Assembly (NCBI GenBank): GCA_037178675.1
Contig: JAYMGJ010000281.1
Coordinates: 62,001-126,000, forward strand
Direction: 5' to 3'
Source of the DNA: Scleroderma bovista
Taxonomy: Eukaryota; Basidiomycota; Agaricomycetes; Boletales; Sclerodermataceae
Length of the DNA stretch: 64,000 bases
This document shows, one piece after another, positions 46,753-59,173 of the stretch; position 1 is the first letter of the stretch; every line of letters begins with the position of its first letter. The position numbers and the translations under genes are program-made. The notes under the pieces are model-generated. The model made no database searches, was not told the DNA's origin, and worked only from the letters and a program-made list of their open reading frames with translations.

Positions 46753-48136
46753 TAGTCTCCCCAAGGCAGACCAAAGATTCGATGGAAGACAATCGTTCCC
46801 TCTCAGTCACCGTCCCCCGTCTCGAGTCCATTCACCAGCATTCACCACATGTGCGGAAGTTTATGCGTAATCCCATCAGTATCTCCATCGTTGAGTGGGC
46901 CACGTCACCCATCAAGCCTTCCGGTGCAACTTGGGCCCACAGTATCAACCGTCAAGGGAACAAAAACGGATTGGCTTCTGTTGGAATGGTCAAGAGGTAA
47001 ATAAGCCATTCGTGATCAACATCCCTGAATACGCTGATGGCAGGAAATTCGGCAGCGTACCACCTCTTTGTTGCACAATGCATCACTTAGATTGCTGGCC
47101 GGTGATCGGTCCCGTCTCTCCGCTGTTCAATTCATTGCTTACATGAAGCTGCAGCCGTTATCGTTTCTGCATCCAGTATCGACAGTTTTCTGATCCCCTG
47201 ACGCCGGCAACTGTATTCACATTGTGCCTACTGGGATAACTGGAGTTGCCGCACAACCCAGTGTACGGCCTTTCTACCAGCGGTATGAGCCGGTTTCCCA
47301 GTCTTTTTTACCATCATGGGACCCACGTCACTCGTGAAGTCTTCTGCACGCAGGTAGTCAATCCATGAAGGAATGGCTATCCTCGTGGCGAGCACATTTA
47401 CACAGAGTTCTTGAAGTTCAAACCTAAGTGATTCCAAGGTGATGCTCAGACGCAGTTAAGGCGTCATTTCTTTCCAGGGGCGGTATAGTCATTGGTGACA
47501 CGAAAGGAACCCTGCCGTGAAGTGATGCTGAAGTAAGTGGTACCTTGGGCTATGACACGATTGCAGCAGATCTTATCGAAGGTATGGAACAATATATGGA
47601 ACTGCATTGTCAGATTGTATTACTAATGCTAGAATAGGGTCAACGCACCTCCACGGTATAACTAGCATTTGTTACTCAGAGAGCTCAGACGGAACTTGAA
47701 ATCAATAACCCGCGGATGTCGAAAAAAGCGCTACACCATGTCTGAACTTGCAAACCTGCAAACAAAGTGACAAATTCTAGTTCTTTGGAGGCCAGGAAGG
47801 CATTCAGGTTTAGTCTCCCCTGGGCGAACCCAACACAAAGGCAGATCAGAAAGAGGGGTTAGGTTCGGGGTCAAATACTTCTCATCATATCTTAGGAAGT
47901 GTTCCTGTAAGCCGCATTTGCATCTCGGCCACTAGGGCCCCGGGGGTGAATGATGTTGCGTGCTAACCCCTTCAGGACTTGTATTGAAAAAGGTAACATA
48001 TTTGACTGCCTCATAGCTCTCTTACACTCGGGGCGAGACCAAAAGGTGTCGTACAGGATGACTTGAATCACTTCCTAACGGAGGTTTCATACTTCTCGGG
48101 AAATTAGACGTCGCAGTTTTTTGCAAGTCGCGTGCC

Positions 48137-48142
48137 TATAAA
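48137..48142 (+). promoter_or_regulatory. TATA-like box of DHTKD1 copy B
   Basis: CTATAAAGCTGC here matches CTATAAAGCTGC before copy C (TATAAA at 55046-55051). In copy C it sits ~75 nt before the start codon. In B the intervening leader is largely missing, placing the box next to the first ATG. Confidence 0.5.
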
Positions 48143-48153
48143 GCTGCAAAGGG

Positions 48154-51100
48154 ATGAGGATGACTGCCAACATGGCTTACTCCCTCTTGCTGCGTCACTT
48201 AGCCAAGCAACTGAGCCCACAGGGCGGTAGAGTAGTTGCCCTCCGACGCGCATACCACAATGAATCATTTGGATTCCCCAGGCCACGTCAATTCACTATG
48301 CCGGATTGTGCGTCTCCCTCCCAGTTAACTTTGGAAGTTGACTTTTCTGTGTTTCCAGATTCCCCCGCCCAGCTGGGCAACCGTGCAAAGAATACAGCAC
48401 TTTTGTGTTATGCCGACGCCCTGCGTACTCATGGCCACCGCCTCGCCGCCATCGATCCTTTGGGTCTACTTCAGCGAGAGCGTGACCCCGCTCTCGACCC
48501 AAGTCATTATGGACTCTCCGATCCTGCCGCTACCTATGATATCAATGGTATCCTCTGGATCGCAGGTGAACAAGTACCGAAAAAACAATGGGCCATGCGT
48601 GACATCACCGACTTCCTGAACGCTACTTATGTTGGTCGTATTGCATATGAATACATGGATCTTCCCAGCAAGACGGAGAGGCTCTGGTTCACTCAGTTGA
48701 TCGAGTCCCAGTCAGCCATCTCTACACACGACTTCAGTTCAGAGCGCAAACAGAGGATCCACGAGCTACTTGCTCGGTCTGATGTATTCGATACGTTCTT
48801 ACGGACCACGTTTCCAGAATTGAGACGATATGGCGCCGAAGGAGGTGAATCCATGCTCCCTGCCGTGGACACCTTGATCGAGGAAGCTGCCCGAGGTTTA
48901 TATATGTTCCTATGTCTGTCCCGAACGATGCTTACTTTGATATCAGCGGGTATGACACATGTCATTCTTGCAATGCCGCACCGTGGGCGATTGAGTCTCC
49001 TCACTGGATTGCTTGGATACGACTTGGCTGCGATCTTTCACAAAATAAATGGCGGAGCAGAGGTGTTAGTCGAGGGAGAACAGATCAATGGGGATATACT
49101 TTATCATCAGGGTACGTTGAATGCTAGCATGAAGATCACAATAATTTTGACTGTTTTTCTTATTAGCGGCGTCCCCAACATTGAAGTATGATGGGAAGGA
49201 CATCAAAGTATCTCTTCTACCGAACCCTTCCCACCTTGGTATGTCCCACCACCAAGTATAAACCACGTTCCTTTGCGTTAAATTCGGTCTATCAGAGTTC
49301 ATTAATCCTGTTGCACTTGGGAAAACACGTGCGAAACAGCACAGTCTCTTGAAATCTTTGGAGAACGGCAAAGAGAGCATGGAAGGATGCAGGCTTGGTG
49401 ACGAGGTCAGGGTGCTTCAGGTGTTACGTATGCTAGCTGCTTGACATGTCCTCAGGTGATGTGCATTCAGCTACATGGAGATTCAAGCTTTACTGGACAG
49501 GGTGTCGTGATGGAGAGTCTCGGATGCAGTACGTTGTTTCTTTCTATCTGAATGAATGGCAAGATCTGATTTTCAATTGCAACTCTCGGTGTATTTGAAC
49601 AGGTAATCTCCCACATTATACTAGCGGGGGAACTGTGCACATCATTGTCAAGTATGTTTTGTCCCTAAGCTAGTCGTCTGTGATCACTGAACCTGACCCG
49701 TGGTTTTGTCATCAATAGTAACAAGTAAGCCCGATCAACTCTGGACGTCTAAGTTGCTCACAGTGTCCATGTCTTCGCCGTGGCACAATCATTTCATTCT
49801 TTTTAGTACGGACCACGCGACTCCTGCACCATTTGCTCGTTCTTCAGTTTATTCCTCTGATGTTGCAAAAATGATTAATTGTCCAGTGCTGCATGTGAAT
49901 GGCGATCATCCCGAAGGTTCGTGGCGTGTCCGAATCACCTGTATTGATAATAATATATTTACTCTCACCCATATAGACGTCATTCGTGCCGTTCAGATAG
50001 CCTTCGAGTACCGGAACCAATTCAGAAAGGATATTGTCATCGATCTGCTCGTCTATAGGCGTTGGTATGTTTTAGTTTCCTTTTTAACGCAATAGTACAG
50101 GGCAGATCGTTCAATCTTATAGCGGTAATAACGCACTCGATGAGCCAGATCTGACCCAGCCGCTGATGTATCAGAAGATCCGAGCTAAGCGTAGCGTACC
50201 GGAGTTATACGAAGAGAAACTTGTGGTGGGTCTTCTTCCTCCACACTTACATTGTTTGCGGGGCCAGTTTGTATGATATTTTGCTGACGTCGTGTTATAC
50301 GGTGTTCCCTTGGAATTGCAGGCCGAAGGCACTCTGTCTAGAGATGCTGCGCTGTCTTTCCGCAATTCATACAAGGCAACCATAGTGGAAGCTCTTTCTG
50401 CCTCAGCGTCCTACTCCCCTCCGTTGGCCAAATTAGATGGACAGTGGAGTAGCACAAAGATAGACGGGAAAGATGCGAAAATAGTATGGCCAAGCTCACC
50501 CGAGGCACGGACATTTGATACTGGAGTGGGAGCCGAGTCATTAAAAGAGGTCGGAAGGGCCAGTGTGTCCGTTCCAGAGAAATTTGTAAGTGGTCAAAAA
50601 TACCTCCCAAATGGTGGGATCCCAAATTGCGGAACAACAGGAGATACACCCTCATTTGCATGGGTTTGTCAACGGTCGCTTAGCAGCCGTCGAGAAGGGC
50701 CAAGGAATAAACTGGATCGCTGCAGAGGCAAGTAAATCTAGGTAGGGTCGCCAACACGCTAACTTCCTGAGCAGGCTCTCGCCTTCGGATCGCTCATGCT
50801 GGAAGGTTGTGACGTCCGCATATCTGGACAGGACGTTGGGAAGGGGACATTTAGCCATCGGTGAGATTTATCCTTGCGATGTTTGGTCTCTATTATCTAA
50901 CATTCGCATTAGACATGCCATGTTTGTTGATCAGAAGACCGACAAGGTGGTGGTTCCGTTGAATTATGGCCTATGTGGGGCGACAGGAAAGCTGGAGCTC
51001 GTGAATAGTATGTAACTCTCCTATTTTCCCGCTATGTCTGTCTAATTCTGCCTTGGTTAACCAGGCGCATTGAGCGAGACAGCCGCATTAGCAGTGAGTT

Positions 51101-52199
51101 ACCTGCATGATCGCGAGATATACATTTTCTGACAATGGTTAGTTCGAATATGGTGCGTCTTGGGAGAGACCTGATCTATTGCCCATCTGGGAGGCACAGG
51201 TAAGCCAATGTCACCTGTTGCGTATGAAAATTGACGCATCTTCGTCTTACAGTTTGGGGATTTCGCGAATGGCGCACAGGTTATCATCGATACTTTTGTT
51301 TCCGGTGCTGAGGGTGAGGTTTATGCATCTAAACGTACGCTGTCACTCAAGTCGGTCACAGCCAAATGGGCGAAGCAGAGCGGCATCGTATTGGTCCTCC
51401 CACATGGCCTTGATTTCGCTGCCCCAGAACATTCAACGTGTCGGCTTGAACGCATGCTCCAGGTAGATTCTATTTCTCTTGGTATCTTTGTATCCCCTTC
51501 TGACGGAACATTCCAGCTCACTAATGATTCGTTCGATTCACAATGCAAGCCGAATATCAATATGCACGTTGTCTTTCCGACCACTCCTGCTCAATATTTC
51601 CATCTTCTCCGTCGTCAAATGAAGCGCAACTATCGTAAACCTCTCATCGTCGCTGGCCCGAAAGTCCTTCTCTTTCATCCAGTGCGTATGACCCATTTGA
51701 TCCATTCGCTGGCTAATCCACATTGTTCCAGGCTGCTTCATCCACTCTTGCTGATATGGCGCCTGGAACGAAATTCCACCCAGTGTTGCCAGATGCTCTC
51801 CCCCCTACCGGTGACGTGGAGCGCGTGATCTTGATGAGTGGTAAACTGTACTATGATCTTGTCAAGGAACGTGCTGCCAGAGGGTTGGAAGGACGGGTTG
51901 CGATTGTTCGCATCGAAGAACTTGCGCCTTTCCCATTTTCCCAGCTTGCAGATGTCTTGCGGCCATATACGGGAATGTCGAAGAATGTGGAGTGGGTGTG
52001 GGTGCAAGAGGAACCGAGGAACCAGGGCGCGTGGAGCCATGTGAAAGACCGGTTGGAAACGGTGCTGAAAGACTTGGGCGTTCAGGGAGGTATAAGGTAT
52101 GTTGGCAGGCCGGAGGGTGCAGTACCTGCACCGGGTATCGAGAAAGTATATGAAGTTCAACAAAAGGCTGTCGTGGATGACGCCTTTGCGAAATTGTAG
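48154..52199 (+). CDS. DHTKD1-type E1 paralog with altered signature motifs (copy B)
   Basis: Same exon plan as copy A: first intron 48308-48358, microexon 49719-49724. The N-terminus contains [20 protein letters not shown], probably a mitochondrial presequence. Full-length blocks are present: [88 protein letters not shown] and [20 protein letters not shown], with the stop at 52197-52199. Two signature motifs are changed relative to copy A: the NNNIGYTTP loop reads NNNTDHATP (exon at 49807), and WGHNELDEP reads CGNNALDEP (50123 on). Also HRGRLN is HRGRLS and GDAS is GDSS. Frames and splice sites stay intact, so this is not simple decay. Catalytic function is doubtful. A TATA-like TATAAA lies only 12-17 nt before 48154, so a later Met (48172, [10 protein letters not shown]) may be the real start. 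Confidence 0.85.
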
Positions 52200-52326
52200 T
52201 GATACAAGGATCAAGGTGGATGCGGGTGACTATGTACGATTATATACGAAGGTCTACCTCAGTCAGGTCAGCATGCTTTTCCGGAATCAATTACACAATG
52301 ACTAGTACCTGAGTGCTGCGAACGAC

Positions 52327-52818
52327 CTAGACAGAGTTTTCCGGGAGCTCCGGAATACGCTTCTTGAGTGGAACATCAACGTCGATCTTATCGAACGTTT
52401 CCGAAGAGAGGAGACCATCATTCACCATGGCCGCGAGCAAGTCACGCATCCAGGTCTGGCAGTTATTGACGTGCGACTTCTTGTTAAATTGGATGGCCTT
52501 TGCAAGTATTATAATCTTGTTACGTTGTTCCCTGGTGTAGTCGCCGAGAACGTGGAGTGTGTCCAGCTCTTTGACATGAATCTTGACTTGTGGTGTGTGG
52601 AAGTGGTAGTTGCCTGGTCCACCGGAGAGGTGAATAATCTGAGTGAAAAGATTCCCTTCGTCATCTGTCCCGTTCGTCCAGCGAATGAGAACATGGCGGT
52701 CATCAGGGTTTGCAGCCACCAACCCGTCTGCCTGGAGCACAATCTCCTTGACGGTATTGTCATCCGGGTACTGATCTCCATACGGGTTGATAGCAAGACG
52801 ACGAGCTGTCACAGCCAT
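52327..52818 (-). CDS. uncharacterised 163-residue protein with NCQxW motif
   Basis: A single exon starting MAVTARRLAINPYGDQYPDD at 52818, with the stop at 52327. Segments HVLIRWTNGTDDEG, IIHLSGGPGNYHFHTPQVKI and NNCQTWMRDLLAAM are strongly ordered, and the whole frame has protein-like composition. Similar stand-alone proteins occur in Agaricomycetes without a known function (from memory, unverified). The Asn-Cys-Gln-x-Trp motif after an upstream His-rich strand resembles the Cys/His arrangement of papain-fold or NlpC/P60-LRAT-like proteins, so the Cys may be catalytic; this is inference only. There is no signal peptide or membrane segment. It sits tail-to-tail with DHTKD1 copy B, 127 bp away, inside the non-duplicated sequence between the two 7 kb units. 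Confidence 0.7.
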   Translation of the reverse strand: MAVTARRLAINPYGDQYPDDNTVKEIVLQADGLVAANPDDRHVLIRWTNGTDDEGNLFTQIIHLSGGPGNYHFHTPQVKIHVKELDTLHVLGDYTREQRNKIIILAKAIQFNKKSHVNNCQTWMRDLLAAMVNDGLLSSETFDKIDVDVPLKKRIPELPENSV

Positions 52819-54300
52819 GTCTGGAGGGAATAAGTCTAGGGAGTGTAGAGTGCAATAAAAGGCAGAGGAGTCAGGAATCAGGATAGTAGCAGCGTAGGCT
52901 TACCAGGGCCAGTCACAAAATGTCACTAGTAACGCCTTAAGTGTGATTGTTGTCACGGGGCTTTCTTCAAATGTTCAGCAGCTAGCTTGCTCCAGGAACC
53001 TCGAGGGTCATTCTTCCTACGCCGAAGGTGCTTAAAGGACTCGATCTTTGTGGAGGCAAGTCGCAACTTACAGGCTCGTGTGCAGATTCACGTCAAGCAT
53101 TTTGGTTTAACACGGCTCCAGCTCGTTCACGGTCGTCCGCGGACGACTAGTACACCACATGTGTTACAGCATGCCCCTTTGTTATCGCACCATTTCTTCA
53201 TGAACGCCGTGGCGTGGGACCCAATAATGTCCACGTCCGAACTGATCGTTGATCAGCTACAGTCCGACTCGTACGTCCTTCTCAACGAGATTAGTCCGAC
53301 CTCCCTTACAACAACCGGTTATGCCCTGGCAGCCTTCGCACGCATTTTTGAGCGTCAAGGAACACCTACTATCTCAACACATTCCCCGATTTCTGTAAAT
53401 TCTGACCTGTTTAGTAGCTGCTGCCGCACGGAAGCAATGATCCGCCTCCAAAGTCACGGTGATTTGCAACCTTCTCATCGAAGTCTCCATGATCATCGAC
53501 TGGGAGACCGCAAGCTGCTGATCCTCTGGGAATATTGCTGGATGCATGGTCTGAGATATGACGCCTGCATGTGATTACGTTCTCTTCGGGAAAGGAGATC
53601 GCTTTGTTACTTCCATCACAAGACCCATGCTTTGGGCTTTAAACAGTGTAGTTTCTGTAAGTCCAGTTTGTCCCTCTATTCACCCGGCGGCTGCAGCATA
53701 CTCTTCAAGAGGTGGCTAAATCTAATATCCATCGAGGTGGAGGGAAGTTAGAGGGTTTCTCCAAGAAGGCCCATGGGATTCTGTACTTGTGAAAAGGTAA
53801 CAGCAGTCAACCACCGAGAGAATGAACGCAGAGCTGGCATATGCTGTTGGGTTGGATACCACGATCAAGAGGTAAAATGTTTATTTCGCAACCTTCTGGA
53901 GCACACCGATGGCCGGAGGATGACTGGGTTGTAAGTGGCACCGCTGCGGCCAGTAACAATAGTCACCATCGGCCTAAGGTGTCTGCTTCCTCGCCTGTAT
54001 TACATAAACTGGTCACTGCTATTTCAATAGGTGAGAGAGTGGTGATCACTGTCAGTTTGAATTGTCGCACAGCCCCGGGGAGCCCGGTTATACGCCATCC
54101 CTGGCCACATGAGACGCATGTCACACATGAAAGGCCGACGGAATCCAACCGGAACGCAAGGACATAGGATCTGGCCCATTCAGTGTTATCGGGTTTGATG
54201 GCATGGCCAAGGCGCATCAGAATAACATACTACTGACGGCCGGAAACCCCCCAGCTCTCGTTGCACACTGACATCAATGCTAGCTAATGATTAGGCCTCA
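52819..54300. other. unique spacer between the duplicated units
   Basis: A 195-codon frame at 52987-53574 (+) contains plausible stretches such as AVAWDPIMSTSELIVDQLQS and YALAAFARIFERQG. It has no recognised domain, and its start and splice structure are uncertain. Nothing else is supported. Confidence 0.3.
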
Positions 54301-57300
54301 GGTCTGCAGTGATCATCGAATCCGTCACTTACAAGAAACTGCAGCCATATACCATTTTCGCATCACGTCGTAGGAGCACCCGCACTTTCCCCCGATGAGT
54401 CCGCAGGATACTCACATGGCGTCCTGGTGGTATGGCGCTACCAATACCGGGTGCCGACGTCTCCTTTGTTACCGGGAGACCCATGAAGTCATTTGCCACA
54501 AGGGCCAAGTCGTACACCCGACCTGCACGCAGATGACGGTCAATCAACGTTCAGGGTTGTGAAGAGCCAACCCTCATGGAACTGGTGGAATTCCAGTAGA
54601 ACGCCCGTTGGAGCGCTCATGCAGGAATTGAACGTCCGATAGTATAATAGTACTACTTAGTAGGTACCTTCACCTCAGCGACCTGAGACTGAACTCGAAA
54701 ATGAATGACTCCCGGATGTCGCAGAAGGCACCCCGCCCAGGAACTTTGCAAAAGGTGACCATTGTCTAATAGCTTGGAGGCCAGGAAGGCTTTCCCTTAC
54801 GCAGACAAGGAAGATCGTTGTTCCTTCAAAAGTAGGTGTCAGATTCAGATTTGAAATAACTCTCATCATATTCAGGCCTGAACGTTAAGCCTAGGCGAGC
54901 AGGGCCTCCTGGCGGTGGGTCTTCGCCGAACCCTGAGGGCTATTTAACCAATCAATATCGGCTGTTTACTAGCTCATACAAGATTAAACGGAGATACACT
55001 GCAAACTCGGGAAATTAGATGTTGCGCTTTGCTGCAGGTAGCATCTATAAAGCTGCCACAGAGTGGGGATCACTACCGACTTAGCTTGTCCCCTCTCCCA
55101 AAAAACCGTCAGACTCACACAGATGCAAGTCAGACTGGCACGCGATATGCCCACTTTCCGTCACCTGGCGAAGCAACTGAGCCCACAGGGCGGTAGAGTA
55201 GTTGCCCTCCGATGCCGCGCATACCACAATGAATCGTTTGGATTCCTCAAGCCACGTCAATTTACTATGCCGGATTGTGCGCCTCCATTCCCTCCCAGTT
55301 AACTTCTGAAGTCAACCTTTCTGTGTTGCCAGATAGCCCTGTCCAGCTGGGAAACCGTGCAAAGAATGCCGCACTGTTGCGTTATGCCGACGCCCTGCGT
55401 ACTCATGGCCACCGCGATGCCGCCATCGATCCTTTGAGTCTACTTCAGCGAGAGCGTGACCCCGCTCTTGACCCAAGTCATTATGGACTCTCCGATCCCG
55501 ACGTTACCTACGATGTCAATGGTATCCTCTGGACCGCGGGTGAACAAGTTCCGAAGAAAAAATGGGCCATGCGTGACATCACCGACTTCCTCAACGCTAC
55601 TTATGTTGGTCGTATTGCATATGAATACATGGATCTTCCCAGCAAGACGGAGAGGCTCTGGTTCACTCAGTTGATCGAGTCCCAGTCAGCCATTTCTACA
55701 CACGACTTCAGTTCAGAGCGCAAACGGAGGATCCACGAGCTACTTGCTCGATCTGATGTCTTCGATACGTTCTTACGGACCACGTTTCCAGAATTGAGAC
55801 GATATGGCGCCGAAGGAGGTGAATCCATGCTGCCTGCCGTGGACGCCTTGATCGGGGAAGCTGCCCGAGGTTTGTATATGTTCCTATGTCTGTCTCGAGC
55901 GATGCTTACTTTGATATCAGCGGGTATGACACATATCATTCTTGCAATGCCGCACCGTGGGCGATTGAGTCTCCTCACTGGATTGCTTGGATACGACTTG
56001 GCTGCGATCTTTCACAAAATAAATGGCGGAGCAGAGGTGTTAGTCGAGGGAGAACAGATCAATGGGGATATACTTTATCATCAGGGTACGTTGAATACCA
56101 ACATGAAGATCACGATAATTTTGACTGTTTTTCTTATTAGCGGCGTCCCCAACACTGAAGTATGATGGGAAGGACATCAAAGTATCTCTTCTACCGAACC
56201 CTTCCCACCTTGGTATGTCCCACCACCAAGTATAAACCACGTTCCTTTGCGTTAAATTCGGTCTATCAGAGTTCATTAATCCTGTTGCACTTGGGAAAAC
56301 ACGTACGAAACAGCACAGTCTCTTGAAATCTTTGGAGAACGGCAAGGAGAGCATGGAAGGATGCAGGCTCGGTGACGAGGTCAGGGTGCTTCAGGTGTTA
56401 TGTATGCTAGCTGCTTGACATGTCCTCAGGTGATGTGCATTCAGCTACATGGAGACTCAAGCTTTACTGGACAGGGTGTCGTGATGGAGAGTCTCGGATG
56501 CAGTGCGTTATTTTTTTCTACCTGAATGCATGGCAATATCTGATTTTCAATTGCAACTCTCGGTGTATTTGAACAGGTAATCTCCCACATTATACTAGCG
56601 GGGGAACTGTGCATATCATTGTCAAGTATGTTCTGTGCCTAAGCTAGTCGTATGTGATCACTGAACCTGACCCGCGGTTTTGTCATCAATAGTAACAAGT
56701 AAGCCCGTTTAACTCTGGACGTCTACGTCGCTTACAGTGCCCGTGTCTTCGCCGTGGCACAATCATTTCTTTCTTTCTAGTATGGACCACGCGACTCCCG
56801 CACCATTTGCTCGTTCTTCAGTTTATTCCTCTGATGTTGCAAAAATGATTAATTGTCCAGTGCTGCATGTGAATGGCGATCATCCCGAAGGTTCGTGGCG
56901 TGTCCTAATCACCTGCATTAATAACATTATATTTACTTTCACTCATATAGACGTCATTCGTGCCGTTCAGATAGCCTTCGAATACCGCAACAAATTCAGA
57001 AAGGATATTGTCATCGATCTGCTCGTTTATAGACGTTGGTATGTTCTAATCACCCTTTTAACGCAACACGGGGCAGATCGTTCGTTCTTATAGCGGTAAT
57101 ACCGCACTCGATGAGCCAGATCTGACCCAGCCGCTGATGTATCAGAAGATCCGAGCTAAGCGTAGCGTACCGGAGTTATATGAAGAGAAACTTGTGGTGG
57201 GTCTTCTTCCTCCACACTTACATGGTTTGCGGCAGGCCACTTTGTATGATATTTTGCTGACGTCGTGTTATACGGTGTTCCCTTGGAATTGCAGGCCGAA

Positions 57301-59173
57301 GGCACTCTGTCTAGAGATGCTGCGCTGTCTTTCCGCAATTCATACAAGGCAACCATAGTGGAAGCTCTTTCTGCCTCAGCGTCCTACTCCCCTCCGTTGG
57401 CCAAATTAGATGGACAGTGGAGCAGCACGAAGATAGACGGGAAAGATGCGAAAATGGTATGGCCAAGCTCACCCGAGGCACGGACATTTGATACTGGAGT
57501 GAGAGCCGAGTCATTAAAAGAGGTCGGAAGGGCCAGTGTGTCCGTTCCAGAGAAATTTGTAAGTGGTCAAAAATACCTCCCAAATGGTGGGATCCCAAAT
57601 TGCGGAACAACAGGAGATACACCCTCATTTGCATGGGTTTGTCAACGGTCGCTTAGCAGCCGTCGAGAAGGGCCAAGGAATAAACTGGATCGCTGCAGAG
57701 GCAAGTAAATCTAGGTAGGGTCGCCAACACGCTAACTTCCTGAGCAGGCTCTCGCCTTCGGATCGCTCATGCTGGAAGGTTGTGACGTCCGCATATCTGG
57801 ACAGGACGTTGGGAAGGGGACATTTAGCCATCGGTGAGATTTATCCTTGCGATGTTTGGTCTCTATTATCTAACATTCGCATTAGACATGCCATGTTTGT
57901 TGATCAGAAGACCGACAAGGTGGTGGTTCCGTTGAATTATGGCCTATGTGGGGCGACAGGAAAGCTGGAGCTCGTGAATAGTATGTAACTCTCCTATTTT
58001 CCCGCTATGTCTGTCTAATTCTGCCTTGGTTAACCAGGCGCATTGAGCGAGACAGCCGCATTAGCAGTGAGTTACCTGCATGATCGCGAGATATACATTT
58101 TCTGACAATGGTTAGTTCGAATATGGTGCGTCTTGGGAGAGACCTGATCTATTGCCCATCTGGGAGGCACAGGTAAGCCAATGTCATCTGTTGCGTATGA
58201 AAATTGACGCATCTTCGTCTTACAGTTTGGGGATTTCGCGAATGGCGCACAGGTTATCATCGATACTTTTGTTTCCGGTGCCGAGGGTGAGGTCTATGCA
58301 TCTAAAACGTGCACTGTCACTAAAGTCGGTCACAGCCAAATGGGCGAAGCAGAGCGGCATCGTATTGGTCCTCCCACATGGCCTTGATTTCGCTGCCCCA
58401 GAACATTCAACGTGTCGGCTTGAACGCATGCTCCAGGTAGATTCTATTTCTCTTGGTATCTTTGTATCCCCTTCTGACGGAACATTCCAGCTCACTAATG
58501 ATTCGTTCGATTCACAATGCAAGCCGAATATCAATATGCACGTTGTCTTTCCAACCACTCCTGCTCAATATTTCCATCTTCTCCGTCGTCAAATGAAGCG
58601 CAACTATCGTAAACCTCTCATCGTCGCTGGGCCGAAAGTCCTTCTCTTTCATCCAGTGCGTATGACCCATTTGATCTATTCGCTGGCTAATCCACATTGT
58701 TCCAGGCTGCTTCATCCACTCTTGCTGATATGGCGCCTGGAACGAAATTCCACCCAGTGTTGCCAGATGCTCTCCCCCCTACCGGTGACGTGGAGCGCGT
58801 GATCTTGATGAGTGGTAAACTGTACTATGATCTTGTCAAGGAACGTGCTGCCAGAGGGTTGGAAGGACGGGTTGCGATTGTTCGCATCGAAGAACTTGCG
58901 CCTTTCCCATTTTCCCAGCTTGCAGATGTCTTGCGGCCATATACGGGAATGTCGAAGAACGTGGAGTGGGTGTGGGTGCAAGAGGAACCGAGGAACCAGG
59001 GAGCATGGAGCCATGTGAAAGACCGGTTGGAAACGGTGCAGAAAGACTTGGGTATTGAGGGAGGTGTGAGGTATGTTGGCAGGCGTGAGGGTGCGGTGCC
59101 TGCACCGGGTATCGAGAAAGTATATGAAGTTCAACAGAAGGCCGTTGTGGATGACGCCTTTGCTGGATTGTAG
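54300..59173 (+). repeat. segmental tandem duplication, right unit (contains DHTKD1 copy C)
   Basis: Counterpart of 47200-52199. From about 48.6 to 52.1 kb the two units are almost identical, introns included (for example the stretches at 50.3-51.2 and 57.3-58.2 kb). The upstream flanks align only in patches. Confidence 0.75.
55123..59173 (+). CDS. DHTKD1-type E1 paralog with altered signature motifs (copy C)
   Basis: Starts [18 protein letters not shown] at 55123, a leader resembling copy A more than copy B. First intron 55277-55332, microexon 56693-56698. The body is nearly the same as copy [66 protein letters not shown] and [20 protein letters not shown]; the stop is at 59171-59173. The thiamine-loop motif reads NNNMDHATP (exon from 56781) and the GHNE motif reads CGNTALDEP (57094 on). 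It shares the loss of His and Glu with copy B but differs in one residue in each motif, so both copies have kept changing after duplication. The open frame and splice signals are intact throughout. E1-like fold retained, dehydrogenase activity doubtful. Confidence 0.85.

Larger units (their letters stand above)
47200..52199 (+). repeat. segmental tandem duplication, left unit (contains DHTKD1 copy B)
   Basis: Matches a right unit at about 54300-59173 with an offset near 6.97 kb: for example CTTTGGAGGCCAGGAAGGC at ~47783 and CTTGGAGGCCAGGAAGGC at ~54772, and the gene bodies throughout. Gene bodies are near-identical, upstream flanks clearly more diverged. The 52.2-54.2 kb sequence between the units is not repeated. 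Confidence 0.75.

Noticed and set aside
48154..59173. DHTKD1 copies B and C as ordinary pseudogenes
   Set aside because: No stop or frameshift was found in any exon and all splice sites checked are intact, so loss of signature motifs alone does not justify that label.
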